Shown here: piece after piece, positions 54,460-63,980 of the stretch
Layout: each line of letters opens with the position of its first letter
How positions within the stretch are numbered: position 1 is the stretch's first letter
NCBI RefSeq assembly: GCF_008704855.1
Contig: NZ_CP023691.1
Span: 806,001-870,000 of the forward strand
Source of the DNA: Streptomyces platensis
Lineage (GTDB): Bacteria; Actinomycetota; Actinomycetes; Streptomycetales; Streptomycetaceae
Reading direction: 5' to 3'
DNA: 64,000 bases
Notes under the pieces: generated by a model
What the model was told of the DNA's origin: nothing
Seen by the model: only the letters and a program-made list of their open reading frames with translations
The model's database searches: none
Position numbers and translations under genes: made by a program

Positions 54460-55743
54460 CTACTGCCCTTCGGGCACCTCGGTGGCGGACCGCTGTACGC
54501 GCACGACCTGGAGCGCCGTGGTGACCAGCGGGGCGGTGAGCGCCTGGGCGACGCGCAGCAGCCGCTGGCGTTCGTCGGAGGCCGGGGTGTCCTCGCCGGG
54601 CAGTGCCACCTGCGGTCCCTCAGGCGGCTGCGGATGGCCGGAATGCCCCTGTGCCGCCGCCTCCAGCCGGGCGGCCTGGAGGCGCTGGGCCGCGTCCCGC
54701 AGGGCGGCGGCGGTGGCCGCCGCCTGGAGTTCCTGTTCCGAGAGCGGCCGGGCGTCGGCGGTGCCACGGGATGCCTCCTGCGCGGCGTGGACGGCGGCCG
54801 CGGGCAGGGGCGACACCCAGGGACGCAGCGCGCGCATCCCGTCGAGGATCTCGATCACCCGGCGGTGCAGGTTGAATCCCACGTTCCATGCCAGGCGATG
54901 GCTCCGTGCGCTGTCCACGCTGAAGGCGAGGTCCTCGTCGACGCCTTCGACGACGAGGTCCCACAACGGCTGGAGGGCCTTGATGTCCCGGCGTTCGCGC
55001 AGCCACGCGCCCACCGCGGCTCCGGAGAGGCCGTAGCTGGTGATCAGGGCGCCGATCGAGCCGAAGGTGGAGCCGAGCACCCCCACGGCATCCAGGGCGT
55101 GGTTGCCGAGGGCGGCCAGCACGATGGCCGGGACGGAGCAGACCACATAGCCGAAGACGAACAGCATCGCGGTGCCGAAGGAGCGCAGCGCGCGCCGGAA
55201 CCGGGGGTCCGCCGGGTTCAGCTTGCGGCACCGCCGGTAGGTGTTGAGGGTTCCGCAGGCCAAGGTGGCGAGGAAGACCGCCAGGAAGACCTGGATCAGC
55301 GGGTCACCCGCGAAGTCGGTGTTGAACTTGAGCGGATCCATCGGCCCGGACAGATCGGCCGAGCAGAACGCGACGACCATGACGGCCGGGGCCGCGAGAT
55401 ACACCGCCGACCACACCGTGACCCGGCGGCGCAGCACCGCCGGGCTCTGCCGCAACCGGGGATCCCACAGCATCGTGAGCAGGTGGAGGAGGGAGAAGCA
55501 GCTCAGGATGCCGATGTAGACGGGGAGGGTGGCGAAGCTGGGGACGCCGGTGAGGTCCCCCAGCATCCGGTACCCCGCGGGTGCGGCCATCGCGAACACC
55601 AGGCCGGACGCCACGAAGTTCACCGTGATCAAGGACAGCGTCGGGGTGGGATCGCGCAGCAGTGCCAGGCACTTCCACCCGGCGATCACGAAGTCGATGA
55701 CCGCGATGATCAGGTAGACGACGTTCGAGACGCCCTCAGACAC
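54460..55743 (-). CDS. MAB_1171c-like (DUF6545-type) membrane protein
   Basis: 427 residues. Seven or so membrane helices in the first ~250 residues (MSEGVSNVVYLIIAVIDFVIAGWK; LPVYIGILSCFSLLHLL; SVPAIVLAALG), followed by a cytoplasmic domain with long helices and Ala/Arg-rich segments (~250-427; RRDIKALQPLWDLVVEG, RVIEILDGMRALRPWV), which is the pattern of the MAB_1171c family. It overlaps the HExxH gene by 8 bp. Annotated elsewhere as a putative transporter, but its role is not known. Confidence 0.7.
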   Translation of the reverse strand: MSEGVSNVVYLIIAVIDFVIAGWKCLALLRDPTPTLSLITVNFVASGLVFAMAAPAGYRMLGDLTGVPSFATLPVYIGILSCFSLLHLLTMLWDPRLRQSPAVLRRRVTVWSAVYLAAPAVMVVAFCSADLSGPMDPLKFNTDFAGDPLIQVFLAVFLATLACGTLNTYRRCRKLNPADPRFRRALRSFGTAMLFVFGYVVCSVPAIVLAALGNHALDAVGVLGSTFGSIGALITSYGLSGAAVGAWLRERRDIKALQPLWDLVVEGVDEDLAFSVDSARSHRLAWNVGFNLHRRVIEILDGMRALRPWVSPLPAAAVHAAQEASRGTADARPLSEQELQAAATAAALRDAAQRLQAARLEAAAQGHSGHPQPPEGPQVALPGEDTPASDERQRLLRVAQALTAPLVTTALQVVRVQRSATEVPEGQ

Positions 55744-56353
55744 CGGACCTCCTATGAGAGAGCGCCGAGGAGAGGAACCCGTTGGTGCGCTGATCGCGCC
55801 GCAGTTCCAGATGGCGCTGGAGCATCACGGTGGCGAAGGCCTCTGCCCGCCGCTCATGAGCGCTGTCGTAGTGCGAGCGGTTGAGGACCTTCAGCACCGG
55901 ACCCGTCCTCAGTCCGGGAAGGAGCTGCCGCACGGTCTCCTCGGTCATGAGCTGGCCGACGGAGCCGTCCTCGGCCGGGTGCTCCTCCCACAGGTGGAAC
56001 AGCTCGTGCAGGCTGACGTGCAGACGGGTCAGTTCGTTCGCGGTGGAATCCACCACGATGAAGTCACGGTCCTTGCCCCGGGCGCAGAACCCGGACACCT
56101 GCTGCGGGAGCGGCACTTCGGTGATCGTGATCGGCTTGTTGCGCCGTACGGCCACCGCGTCGACCAGTCCCTGCATGTCCCGTACGCCGGACAGCCCGAG
56201 GTCGCGATGGACGAGCCGGGTGACGGACCAGGTCGCGAAGAAGACCGCCAACTGCTCCCGGAGCGAGGTCCACGGGGAGCTGGGCGGCCGGTGGCGGGTG
56301 GGCTGCGGCGCTTTCGCCTGCCGCGCGGGACCATGACGACGGGGCCACCACAT
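55736..56353 (-). CDS. ImmA/IrrE-like HExxH protein
   Basis: 205 residues from ATG 56353 with TAGGAG upstream. A zinc-peptidase-type motif HELFH lies at ~118-122 (LHVSLHELFHLWEEH) in an ImmA/IrrE-like fold; the N-terminus is basic and proline-rich. In related sets such proteins cleave or sense an HTH regulator; the nearby XRE-type protein at 52580 is a plausible partner. Overlaps the MAB_1171c-like start by 8 bp, so they are co-translated. Confidence 0.72.
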   Translation of the reverse strand: MWWPRRHGPARQAKAPQPTRHRPPSSPWTSLREQLAVFFATWSVTRLVHRDLGLSGVRDMQGLVDAVAVRRNKPITITEVPLPQQVSGFCARGKDRDFIVVDSTANELTRLHVSLHELFHLWEEHPAEDGSVGQLMTEETVRQLLPGLRTGPVLKVLNRSHYDSAHERRAEAFATVMLQRHLELRRDQRTNGFLSSALSHRRSGV

Positions 56354-56645
56354 GAACGGATACTCCTACAGCTGTTGCTGCGCTCGGGGTGAGGACGGAA
56401 GGGTACGCGACCCGGGACGACTGCGATCCCGGTGGGTAAGGGTTGTCGGCTACGGCCGCACGGAACCTTCCTCCCGGGACGAGGGGCGGAGGAAGCCCTG
56501 CGCAAGCCAAAAGTTACCCGGTGCTCCGGCCGGGAGCGACACGCCCTGGTGCGGTGACCGCAACGGACACAGCGATGAGTTTTCGTGGCCCGGAGAGTCT
56601 CCCCACCGTTATCGTCCACCGTTTTCGACAGCACAGGAGGAACAC

Positions 56646-57293
56646 GTGGCCCAGCTCTTGAGAGTCCAGAACTTCAGCATCTCGAGTGACGGAATCGGTG
56701 CCGGTGAGGACCAGAGCCTGGAGAGACCGTTCGGCCATGTCGCTCCCGAGCAGCTGTTCGCCTGGGCGGGCGCCACGGCGAGCTGGCCCATGCGCACCGA
56801 CCCCGGGGGCAGCCGCGGCCTCGACGACTACTTCACCCGGGACTACGCACGCAACATCGGCGCCGAGATCATGGGCCGCAACAAGTTCGGGCCGCAGCGC
56901 GGGCCCTGGCACGACGATGAGTGGCGCGGCTGGTGGGGGGACGAGCCCCCGTTCCACACCCCGGTGTTCGTGCTGACCCACCACGAGCGTCCTTCGTTCA
57001 CGCTCTCCGACACCACGTTCCACTTCGTCGGCGGCGACCCGGCCGCCGTCCTCGAACAGGCACGGGAGGCCGCGCACGGCAAGGACGTGCGACTCGGTGG
57101 CGGGGTCACCACCATCCGGCAGTTCCTCGACGCCGACCTCGTCGACACCCTGCACGTGGCGGTCTCGCCGGTGACGCTGGGGTCCGGACTGCGGCTCTGG
57201 GACTCGCCCGAGGAGCTGCTCGACCGATTCCACCTGGAGGTCGTGCCCAGCCCGAGCGGCAGCGTCACCCACCACCTGTTCTGGCGAAAGTGA
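56646..57293 (+). CDS. Dihydrofolate-reductase-like (RibD C-terminal) protein
   Basis: 215 residues from GTG 56646 behind a strong CAGGAGG. RibD_C/DHFR-like features: VQNFSISSDGIGAG at the start, EIMGRNKFGP, FVLTHHERP, LGGGVTTIRQFLDADLVDTLHVAVSPVTLGSG. These stand-alone proteins reduce pteridine- or deazaflavin-like substrates, but most are uncharacterised. Divergent from the HExxH gene with ~290 bp of sequence that shows no gene. Confidence 0.87.
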   Translation: MAQLLRVQNFSISSDGIGAGEDQSLERPFGHVAPEQLFAWAGATASWPMRTDPGGSRGLDDYFTRDYARNIGAEIMGRNKFGPQRGPWHDDEWRGWWGDEPPFHTPVFVLTHHERPSFTLSDTTFHFVGGDPAAVLEQAREAAHGKDVRLGGGVTTIRQFLDADLVDTLHVAVSPVTLGSGLRLWDSPEELLDRFHLEVVPSPSGSVTHHLFWRK

Positions 57294-57364
57294 GACAAGG
57301 GCCCCCAGGGCGCGTCCGTACGGCCGATGCGGGCGCCTAGGGCGAGCGCGTAGGTGCGCGGCCC

Positions 57365-57823
57365 TCAGGGGTCGAGGCCGCTGCCCTGGGGGCCGTACAG
57401 ATCGAGCAGCCGGGTGCGGGTGCCGTGCAGCCGGTCGGCCACTGTCTTGGCCACATAGCGGTACATCGCCCGACCGAGGACGGGGTCCGCTTCGCACAGC
57501 TCGCGGATCGCCCTGGCGTCGAACTCCACGGCGTCCACCGGGCCGACGGTCTCCGCTCCCAGGTGCCACAGATAGGGCGGGAACATCCAGGACCAGCCGA
57601 GCAGTTCGCCACGGCCGAGGGTTTCCACGACCGCGGCCCGGCGCCCGGGGACGTGCTGGTCGAGCACCACCTGTCCACTGCGGATGATCCAGAACCGGTC
57701 CGCCCGCCGGCCCTCCTCGAAGAGCCGGGTGGCGCGCGGCAGCGACACCTCGACGGCGAGATCGGTCAGCTGCCGTCGCCGGTCGGGCGGCACATCGTCG
57801 AGCATATTTTCGATCATGGTCAT
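57365..57823 (-). CDS. Cyclic-nucleotide-binding-domain protein (Crp-like sensor without HTH)
   Basis: 152 residues from ATG 57823 (GGAGGA upstream). One cNMP-binding beta-barrel (LFEEGRRADRFWIIRSGQVVLDQHVPGRRAAVVETLGRGELLGWSW) and a short helical end; no DNA-binding domain. The ligand arginine/glutamate signature is not obvious, so it may bind no cyclic nucleotide. It follows the NHLM ABC genes by ~100 bp and is probably cotranscribed. The preceding ABC protein at 57923 starts with a domain of similar look. Confidence 0.75.
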   Translation of the reverse strand: MTMIENMLDDVPPDRRRQLTDLAVEVSLPRATRLFEEGRRADRFWIIRSGQVVLDQHVPGRRAAVVETLGRGELLGWSWMFPPYLWHLGAETVGPVDAVEFDARAIRELCEADPVLGRAMYRYVAKTVADRLHGTRTRLLDLYGPQGSGLDP

Positions 57824-57922
57824 GCGTCCTCCGCTCGCTGCCTGCACGATATGCGGAGCTTTGCGGGGATCGGGGGAACGGCTCGGCCCGCCGGGCATCG
57901 GCGGGCCGCAACCGGGCCCCGG

Positions 57923-60799
57923 TCAGGTCAGCTGACGCCGCACCAGATCGTGCAGCCGGCCACCGGTGTCGGCGAGCAGGTCGGCCGGGGCCCCCTGCTC
58001 GACGATCCGGCCCTCCGCCATCACGATCACACGGTCGGCGTCCATGACCGTGGACAGCCGGTGGGCGATCACCAGCCGGCTGGCGCTGAGCTTGCGGGTG
58101 CTGTCGCTGACGATGCGCTGCGTCTCGTTGTCCAGGGCGCTGGTGGCCTCGTCGAAGAACAGGATCCGCGGGCGGCGGACCAGCGCCTGGGCGATCATCA
58201 GGCGCTGCCGCTGGCCGCCGGAGATCGCGCCACCGCCGGAGATCATGGTGTGCAGGCCCATCGGCATCCGCTTGATGTCCTCGGCCAGACCCGCCATCTC
58301 GGCGGCCGCCCAGGCCTCTTCCTGAGTGAAGGCCTCGGCGCCGCAGATGCAGTCCAGGATCGATCCGGTGAGCGGCTGGGCGTTCTGGAGCACGACCCCG
58401 CACTGCCGGCGCACCGCAGCCTGGTCCAGCGCGGCCAGGTCCTGGCCGTCGTAGAGCACACTGCCCGAGGACGGCTTGTCGAAGCCGATGAGGAGCCGCA
58501 GCAGGGTGGACTTGCCGCAGCCGCTCGGGCCGACGACGGCCACGAACTCGCCCGGCTGGACCCGCAGCGAGACATCGTCGAGGACGAGCGGGCCGTCGTC
58601 GGTGTAGCGGAACGAGAGCTTCTTGGCCTCGATGCCGCCGGACAGGGTGCCGGGCTGGGCGCTGGCCCCGCGGACTTCCGGCTTCTCGTCCAGCACCGGC
58701 TTGATCTGCTCGAACATCGGCATCGCGGCGGCGGCCGAGATGAACGCGCCGGTGATCTGGGTGACCGCGGTCAGCAGCATGGTCACCGAGGTGTTGAAGG
58801 TGAGGAACGAGGCGGCCGACATGGTGCCGCGGGCCGGGCCGGCCAGCAGTATGAAGAGGGTGAGTGAGCAGACCGGCAGATAGACCGCGTTGAGGACGGT
58901 GGTCAGATTCTTGATCCGGCCGGCCTTCTGCTGGAGTTCCCGGGAGCGGGCGAACTCGCGGGCCCAGGCCGCGTACGCGAAGCTCTCGGCCGCGGCGACC
59001 CGCAGTTTGGGCAGCCCGCGCAGAGTCTGGAACGCCTGGTTGTTGAGCTTGTTGCCGAGCTTGACCAGCCGCCGCTGCCAGCGCAGCTCCCACAGGCCCA
59101 TGGCGAGGAACACCGCACCGATGACGATCAGCATGGCGACCGCCGCCAGCGCCAGCGGCACGCTGTAGACGAGCAGCAGCACCAGGTTCATCGCGCCGAT
59201 CGTGGTGGACTGCACGGCCACCGGGCCGAGTCCGGACAGCACCCGGCGGATGGCGCTGATGCCCATCGCGGCGCTGGCCAGCTCGCCGGTGGAGCGTTCG
59301 GTGAAGAACTTCGTCGGCAGCCGCAGCAGCCGGTCCCACACGGCCGGCTGGAGCGTGCTCTCGATCCGGCCCTCCATCCGCAGGACGGTGAGGTTCTGCA
59401 GCAGCATGAAAGCGGCGGAGACCACGCTGGTGATCATGACGGCCAGGGAGACCTGCACGATCAGGCTCTTGTCGGCGCTCGGTACGTACTCCCCGAGCAC
59501 CTTGCCGGTCGCGATCGGGACGAGGGCGCCGAGGCCGACGGTCACCAGTCCGCTGAGGGCCAGATTACGGACGTCCGTCCGGGTCCCGCGCAGGCTGAAG
59601 AGCATCAGCCGCCACAGGCTCATGGGCCGTTCCGGCAGCGGGCGGTAGAACATGACGGCGCGCGGTTCGAGTTCGTCGGCGTTGTCCTTGCCGAGGCGCA
59701 TCCGCAGGCCGGAGACCGGGTTGACCGCCTCGTACCGGCCGCGGCGCCACAGCAGCGCCACCGGCGCACCGGACTTGGCGCGATGGCCCACCAGGGGCCC
59801 GGTGTTGGTCCGCCACCAGGGCCCCTGGAGCCGGACCGCGCGGGTCCGGATCCGCGAGCTGACCGCGATCCGTTCGACCGGGGTGATCCGGTCGTTGACG
59901 GCACCGCCCTTCGGTGGCTCGGTGAGCGTGATACCCGCCGCCTCGGCGACCCTGCGGCAGACCGCGAAGGTGGTGTCGTCGCTGGTCCGGTCCGTCGTGG
60001 TACTGCCCCGCCCGGCCCGGCCGATGGATGCCACCAGCGCCTGGTCGGCGCGCTCGCGGACGGTTTCGCCCGCCTTGATGCCGGCCGCCGTACGGTCCTC
60101 GTGGGCGCGCTCCAGCTGCTCGATCCAGCGGTCGACGGCGGACAGCAGCCGGTACTGCTGATTGACCATCTGCTGCCACAGCTCGGGGTCCACCAGCAGA
60201 TCGCCGGCCGCCTCCGCGCTGTAGGAGGCGCCGTACTGCACGGTGCCGGGCGGGACCGGCATCCACAGGATGTCGTCGTCGGCCACCGCCTCGTCGCCGG
60301 GGCGGCCGTCGAGCGGTGCCTCGAAGAGCACGCCCAGGCTGCGGGCGGTGCCCAGCGCGAAGGCGTGCTCCAGCGCGGAGGGCGCCTCGCCCTGGCCGCC
60401 GTACGCGGGGTCGGCGTAGCCCTGCGCGCCGTATTGCGGAAAGGCCCCGGTGTCGCCGTACTCCCCGTACTCGTAGCGGGGCAGTTCGCGCAGCGGGATA
60501 CGGCGCAGCAGGCAGTCCTGGGAGGGCCGGCCGAGCAGGGTGTGCTGCGGGCCCGCGACCGGGCCGAGCAGCAGGGTGCCCGCTTCGAGGCGGCCGAGGA
60601 AGTGCCAGTGCCCTTCCTGGGCGGCATCGACCGCGAAGAGATCCAGCGAGCCGCCCGTGACGAGCCACAGCACATGCGGGCCCTCCAGGGGAACGCTGCG
60701 CAGTCCGGCGCAGTCGACCGGTGTGCCGAGGCCGCCCAGCGCATAGGTGACGGCATCGGTGTCGCCCGGTCCCACGACCGCGGACGGGGGTACGGACAC
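57923..60799 (-). CDS. NHLM-type bacteriocin export ABC protein (second ABC component)
   Basis: 958 residues from GTG 60799. A long N-terminal region (~1-300) resembles a cNMP-type sensory barrel plus a linker and is typical of the NHLM ATP-binding component; then six membrane helices (~400-690) and an ATPase with Walker A GPSGCGKST (~760), ISGGQRQR and ILFFDEATSALD. No C39 peptidase. Such proteins pair with the peptidase-bearing exporter to secrete ribosomal peptides with nitrile-hydratase-like or Nif11-like leaders. Starts 1 bp after the stop of the C39 exporter gene. Confidence 0.87.
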   Translation of the reverse strand: MSVPPSAVVGPGDTDAVTYALGGLGTPVDCAGLRSVPLEGPHVLWLVTGGSLDLFAVDAAQEGHWHFLGRLEAGTLLLGPVAGPQHTLLGRPSQDCLLRRIPLRELPRYEYGEYGDTGAFPQYGAQGYADPAYGGQGEAPSALEHAFALGTARSLGVLFEAPLDGRPGDEAVADDDILWMPVPPGTVQYGASYSAEAAGDLLVDPELWQQMVNQQYRLLSAVDRWIEQLERAHEDRTAAGIKAGETVRERADQALVASIGRAGRGSTTTDRTSDDTTFAVCRRVAEAAGITLTEPPKGGAVNDRITPVERIAVSSRIRTRAVRLQGPWWRTNTGPLVGHRAKSGAPVALLWRRGRYEAVNPVSGLRMRLGKDNADELEPRAVMFYRPLPERPMSLWRLMLFSLRGTRTDVRNLALSGLVTVGLGALVPIATGKVLGEYVPSADKSLIVQVSLAVMITSVVSAAFMLLQNLTVLRMEGRIESTLQPAVWDRLLRLPTKFFTERSTGELASAAMGISAIRRVLSGLGPVAVQSTTIGAMNLVLLLVYSVPLALAAVAMLIVIGAVFLAMGLWELRWQRRLVKLGNKLNNQAFQTLRGLPKLRVAAAESFAYAAWAREFARSRELQQKAGRIKNLTTVLNAVYLPVCSLTLFILLAGPARGTMSAASFLTFNTSVTMLLTAVTQITGAFISAAAAMPMFEQIKPVLDEKPEVRGASAQPGTLSGGIEAKKLSFRYTDDGPLVLDDVSLRVQPGEFVAVVGPSGCGKSTLLRLLIGFDKPSSGSVLYDGQDLAALDQAAVRRQCGVVLQNAQPLTGSILDCICGAEAFTQEEAWAAAEMAGLAEDIKRMPMGLHTMISGGGAISGGQRQRLMIAQALVRRPRILFFDEATSALDNETQRIVSDSTRKLSASRLVIAHRLSTVMDADRVIVMAEGRIVEQGAPADLLADTGGRLHDLVRRQLT

Positions 60800-60800
60800 G

Positions 60801-63086
60801 TCAGTGCTCCTTGACCAGCTCGGCGTACGGGCCCCCGGCGGCGACCAGGTCCTCGTGCCGGCCGCGTTCGACGACCACGCCGTGGTCGAGGACGACGATC
60901 TCGTCGCTGTCGCGGACCGTGCTCAGCCGGTGGGCGATGATGACGCAGGCGCAGCCGCGCCGCCGCAGGTTGTCCATGATGATCTGTTCGGTCCGGGCGT
61001 CCAGTGCGCTGGTGACCTCGTCGAGGACCAGGATGCTGGGGCGCCGGACCAGGGCGCGGGCGATCTCCAGCCGCTGCCGCTGCCCGCCGGAGAAGTTGCG
61101 GCCGTCCTGCTCGACCCGGCTGTGGATGCCGTCGGGGCGGGGGGCGATCACCTCGTCGTAGAGCGCGGCGTCCTGGAGGGCGGCGATCACCGCGTCGTCC
61201 GGGATGGACGGGTCCCACAGCGCCACGTTGTCGCGGACCGTGCCCTCGAAGAGGAAGATGTCCTGGTCGACGAAGGAGACGGAGGCAGCCAGCGCACTGC
61301 GGGAGAGGTCCTCCAGCCGCTGTCCGTCGATGCGGATGGTGCCTTCCCAGGGGCTGTAGAGGCCGGAGATCAGCCGGGAGACGGTGGACTTGCCGCTGCC
61401 GGAGCCGCCGACGAGAGCGACCTGCCGGCCGGGGCCGACGGCCAGGGAGAAGCCGGTGAGCAGCGGTTTGTCCAGCGGGCTGTAGCCGAAGGTGATCTCC
61501 TCCAGCGTCACATGGCCCTTGAGCCGGCGGGTGTCGGCCTCCGGTTCGGGGCGCGAGTAGAGGGTGTCGACGGGGAAGCTCTCGACGTCCTTGAGGCGCG
61601 CCACGTCGGCGGCGAAGTCCTGGATCCGGCCCGCCACTCCGTTGAGCCGGGTGATGGGCGCGGTGAAGCGGGTGACCAGCGCCTGGAAGGCGACGAGCAG
61701 ACCGATGGAGATATGACCCTCGACCGCCCGCAGTCCGCCGATCCACAGGATCAGCGCGCTGTTGAGCGTGGCCAGGGTGGGGGCGACCACGGCCAGCGCG
61801 GCGCTCGGCACGCCCAGCCGTTGCTGTTCCTCCAGCGTGGTGGCGTGCTGGCCGGCCCAGCGGCGGAAGTAGCCGTTCTCGCCGCCGGTGGCCTTCATCG
61901 TCTCGATGAGCTGGAGGCCGGTGTAGGAGGTGTTGGTCAGCCGCGCGGAGTCGGCGCGCAGCTTCTGGGTGTGGGTGGCCCGCAGCCGGATCACGATCCG
62001 CATGGCGACCACATTGAGCAGCGCGATGCCCACGCCGATGACGGTCAGTTGGGGGTCATAGGTCCACAGCAGGAAGGCGTAGAGGATGACGACGATGCCG
62101 TCCACGCCCGCGGCGGCGAGGTCACGGGCCAGCGTCTCGGCCACCGCGTCGTTGGACTGGAGCCGCTGGACCAGGTCGGCCGGGCTGCGCTGGGCGAAGA
62201 AGGTGACCGGGAGTCTGAGCAGATGGCGCAGGAAGCGGGCGCTGGTGAGGGTGGAGGAGATGATGCGGCCGCGCAGCAGGTTCGCCTGTTGCAGGCCGGT
62301 CAGTACGGCGGTCAGCGCGACCATGGCGGCCATCGACGCGAAGAGCGGCCCCAGCAGCGAGGTCTGGTTGCCGATCAGGAACATGTCGATATACGTCCGG
62401 CTGAGCGCGGGCACCGCCGCACCGACCGCGACCAGCAGCAGGCTGGCGAGCAGCGCGGCCAGCAGGGTGCCGGTCGTGCCGCGCATCCGGGCGGGTACGG
62501 CGCCGAGGACGCCGGGCTTGCGGCCGCCCTTGCGGAAGGATTCGCCGGGTTCGAGGACCAGGGCGACGCCGGTGAAGCTGGTGTCGAAGTCCTCCGTCGC
62601 CACGAAGCGGCGGCCCTTGTCGGGGTCGTTGATGTGGACGCCGCGGCGGCCCATGCGGCGGCCCGTGCCGTCGTAGACGACGTAGTGGTTGAACTCCCAG
62701 AACAGGATGGCGGGCGCCTGCACCTCGGCGAGCGCGGCCGGCTCCATCTGCATGCCCTTGGCCTGGAGTCCGTAGCTGCGGGCGGCCTTGAGCAGATTGC
62801 TGGCGCGCGAGCCGTCGCGGGAGACACCGCAGGCGATCCGCAGCTCTTCGAGCGGCACATGCCGTCCGTAGTGGGCCAGCACCATGGCGAGCGAGGCGGC
62901 GCCGCACTCCACGGCCTCCATCTGGAGGACGGTGGGGGTGCGGACGGTCTTCGTCTTCTTGGGCTTAGGGGCGGGCGCGGCCCGGCGGGTGCGGCGCGCG
63001 CCGGACGCGGGTTCCGCGCGGCGGCGGCCGCGGACCGGCGGCGGCAACTGCTGCTGCGGGGCGGCGGAGTCGTGCGGAGCGGTCAC
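60801..63086 (-). CDS. NHLM-type exporter with C39 leader peptidase, membrane and ATPase domains
   Basis: 761 residues from GTG 63086, whose GTGA overlap with the HlyD-like stop decides the start over a TTG four codons earlier. Peptidase C39 at ~50-180 with C61 (MEAVECGAASLAMV), H134 (FNHYVVYDG) and D154 (INDPDKG), six membrane helices (~200-480), ATPase with Walker A GGSGSGKST (~560), FSGGQRQR and ILVLDEVTSALD. It cleaves double-glycine leaders and exports the mature peptide. A basic ~45-residue leader precedes the peptidase. Confidence 0.9.
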   Translation of the reverse strand: MTAPHDSAAPQQQLPPPVRGRRRAEPASGARRTRRAAPAPKPKKTKTVRTPTVLQMEAVECGAASLAMVLAHYGRHVPLEELRIACGVSRDGSRASNLLKAARSYGLQAKGMQMEPAALAEVQAPAILFWEFNHYVVYDGTGRRMGRRGVHINDPDKGRRFVATEDFDTSFTGVALVLEPGESFRKGGRKPGVLGAVPARMRGTTGTLLAALLASLLLVAVGAAVPALSRTYIDMFLIGNQTSLLGPLFASMAAMVALTAVLTGLQQANLLRGRIISSTLTSARFLRHLLRLPVTFFAQRSPADLVQRLQSNDAVAETLARDLAAAGVDGIVVILYAFLLWTYDPQLTVIGVGIALLNVVAMRIVIRLRATHTQKLRADSARLTNTSYTGLQLIETMKATGGENGYFRRWAGQHATTLEEQQRLGVPSAALAVVAPTLATLNSALILWIGGLRAVEGHISIGLLVAFQALVTRFTAPITRLNGVAGRIQDFAADVARLKDVESFPVDTLYSRPEPEADTRRLKGHVTLEEITFGYSPLDKPLLTGFSLAVGPGRQVALVGGSGSGKSTVSRLISGLYSPWEGTIRIDGQRLEDLSRSALAASVSFVDQDIFLFEGTVRDNVALWDPSIPDDAVIAALQDAALYDEVIAPRPDGIHSRVEQDGRNFSGGQRQRLEIARALVRRPSILVLDEVTSALDARTEQIIMDNLRRRGCACVIIAHRLSTVRDSDEIVVLDHGVVVERGRHEDLVAAGGPYAELVKEH

Positions 63087-63889
63087 GGCAGCAGCCAATC
63101 GATCGGGTGCTGCGCGGCCAGGTGGACGGCGCCACTGGCCGGCGTCATGGAGTCGACGGCGTACGGCGGGCCGTCGGAGGTCGACCAGGCGTAGCCGGAT
63201 TTGCTGTGCGGGGCGGCGTCGAGCTGTACCAGGACCGCGACGGGCTGGCCGTGCTGCGAGAACTCCTCGCCGAGCTGGCTGCTGCCCAGGAAAGTGCTGA
63301 TCCGCTGGCGGGACTGGGCGGTCCTGCCGACCGCTTTGACCCGGCCGCGCAGCACGCCGTACTGCTGGGTCGGCACGGACTGGACGGTGAGGTCGACGGA
63401 CGCGCCGACGGGGACGGTGGCGCCGCTCCCGGCCGGTACGTACAACGTCGCCATCAGGGGGTCATCGGCCCGGGCGATGCGTTCCACGGAGGCCACATCC
63501 GCTCCGGTCGTGACGACGGAGCCGATGGTGGCGACCATCGTGGTCAGCCGGCCGGCGGCGAGCGTACGGACGACGGTGGTGCCCTGGGCGGTACGCACCC
63601 TCAGGACGGGGGTGTGGGCGGCCACTCGCTTGCCCTCTTCCGCGAGGACGGCGGTGACCTGGCCCGCGACGGGACTCTGGAGGACGTAGCTGCCCTGGCC
63701 GTGGGTGAGGATGCCGGGTGCGTTCAGGGTGGACGACACGGTGCCGGTCACCGCCCATACACAGGCGGCGATCACGAAGAGGACCGTGACGGTCAGCACG
63801 AGCCAGCCCTGGGGGCGGGCGAACCGCACCGGAAGATCGATCTCTTCGGGCGATTGCAGTTTGGAAAGGGCCTGTTGGCGGAACTGCAC
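63083..63889 (-). CDS. HlyD-like secretion protein of the NHLM export system
   Basis: 268 residues from GTG 63889. One membrane helix (~28-50; WLVLTVTVLFVIAACVWAV) and a biotinyl-lipoyl-like barrel (SYVLQSPVAGQVTAVLAEEGKRVAAHTPVLRV), but without the long coiled-coil arm of classical HlyD. It would link the exporter to the cell surface. First gene of the export operon in the window; precursor and modification genes are expected further right. Confidence 0.86.
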   Translation of the reverse strand: MQFRQQALSKLQSPEEIDLPVRFARPQGWLVLTVTVLFVIAACVWAVTGTVSSTLNAPGILTHGQGSYVLQSPVAGQVTAVLAEEGKRVAAHTPVLRVRTAQGTTVVRTLAAGRLTTMVATIGSVVTTGADVASVERIARADDPLMATLYVPAGSGATVPVGASVDLTVQSVPTQQYGVLRGRVKAVGRTAQSRQRISTFLGSSQLGEEFSQHGQPVAVLVQLDAAPHSKSGYAWSTSDGPPYAVDSMTPASGAVHLAAQHPIDWLLP

Positions 63890-63938
63890 GACACTCTTCC
63901 CTCAACTGCAACGATCTGGTTCGGACGGGTGGCGGCCG

Positions 63939-63980
63939 GTGCCCCGGAGGCCCGGACGAAGCCGGGCGGTTCCGGGGCAC
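63939..63980. terminator. Nested hairpin upstream of the NHLM export operon
   Basis: GTGCCCCGG (63939-63947) pairs with CCGGGGCAC (63972-63980), and GCCCGG (63950-63955) with CCGGGC (63962-63967) inside. Between the window edge and the HlyD-like gene; probably ends, or attenuates, transcription from a gene to the right. Confidence 0.6.
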
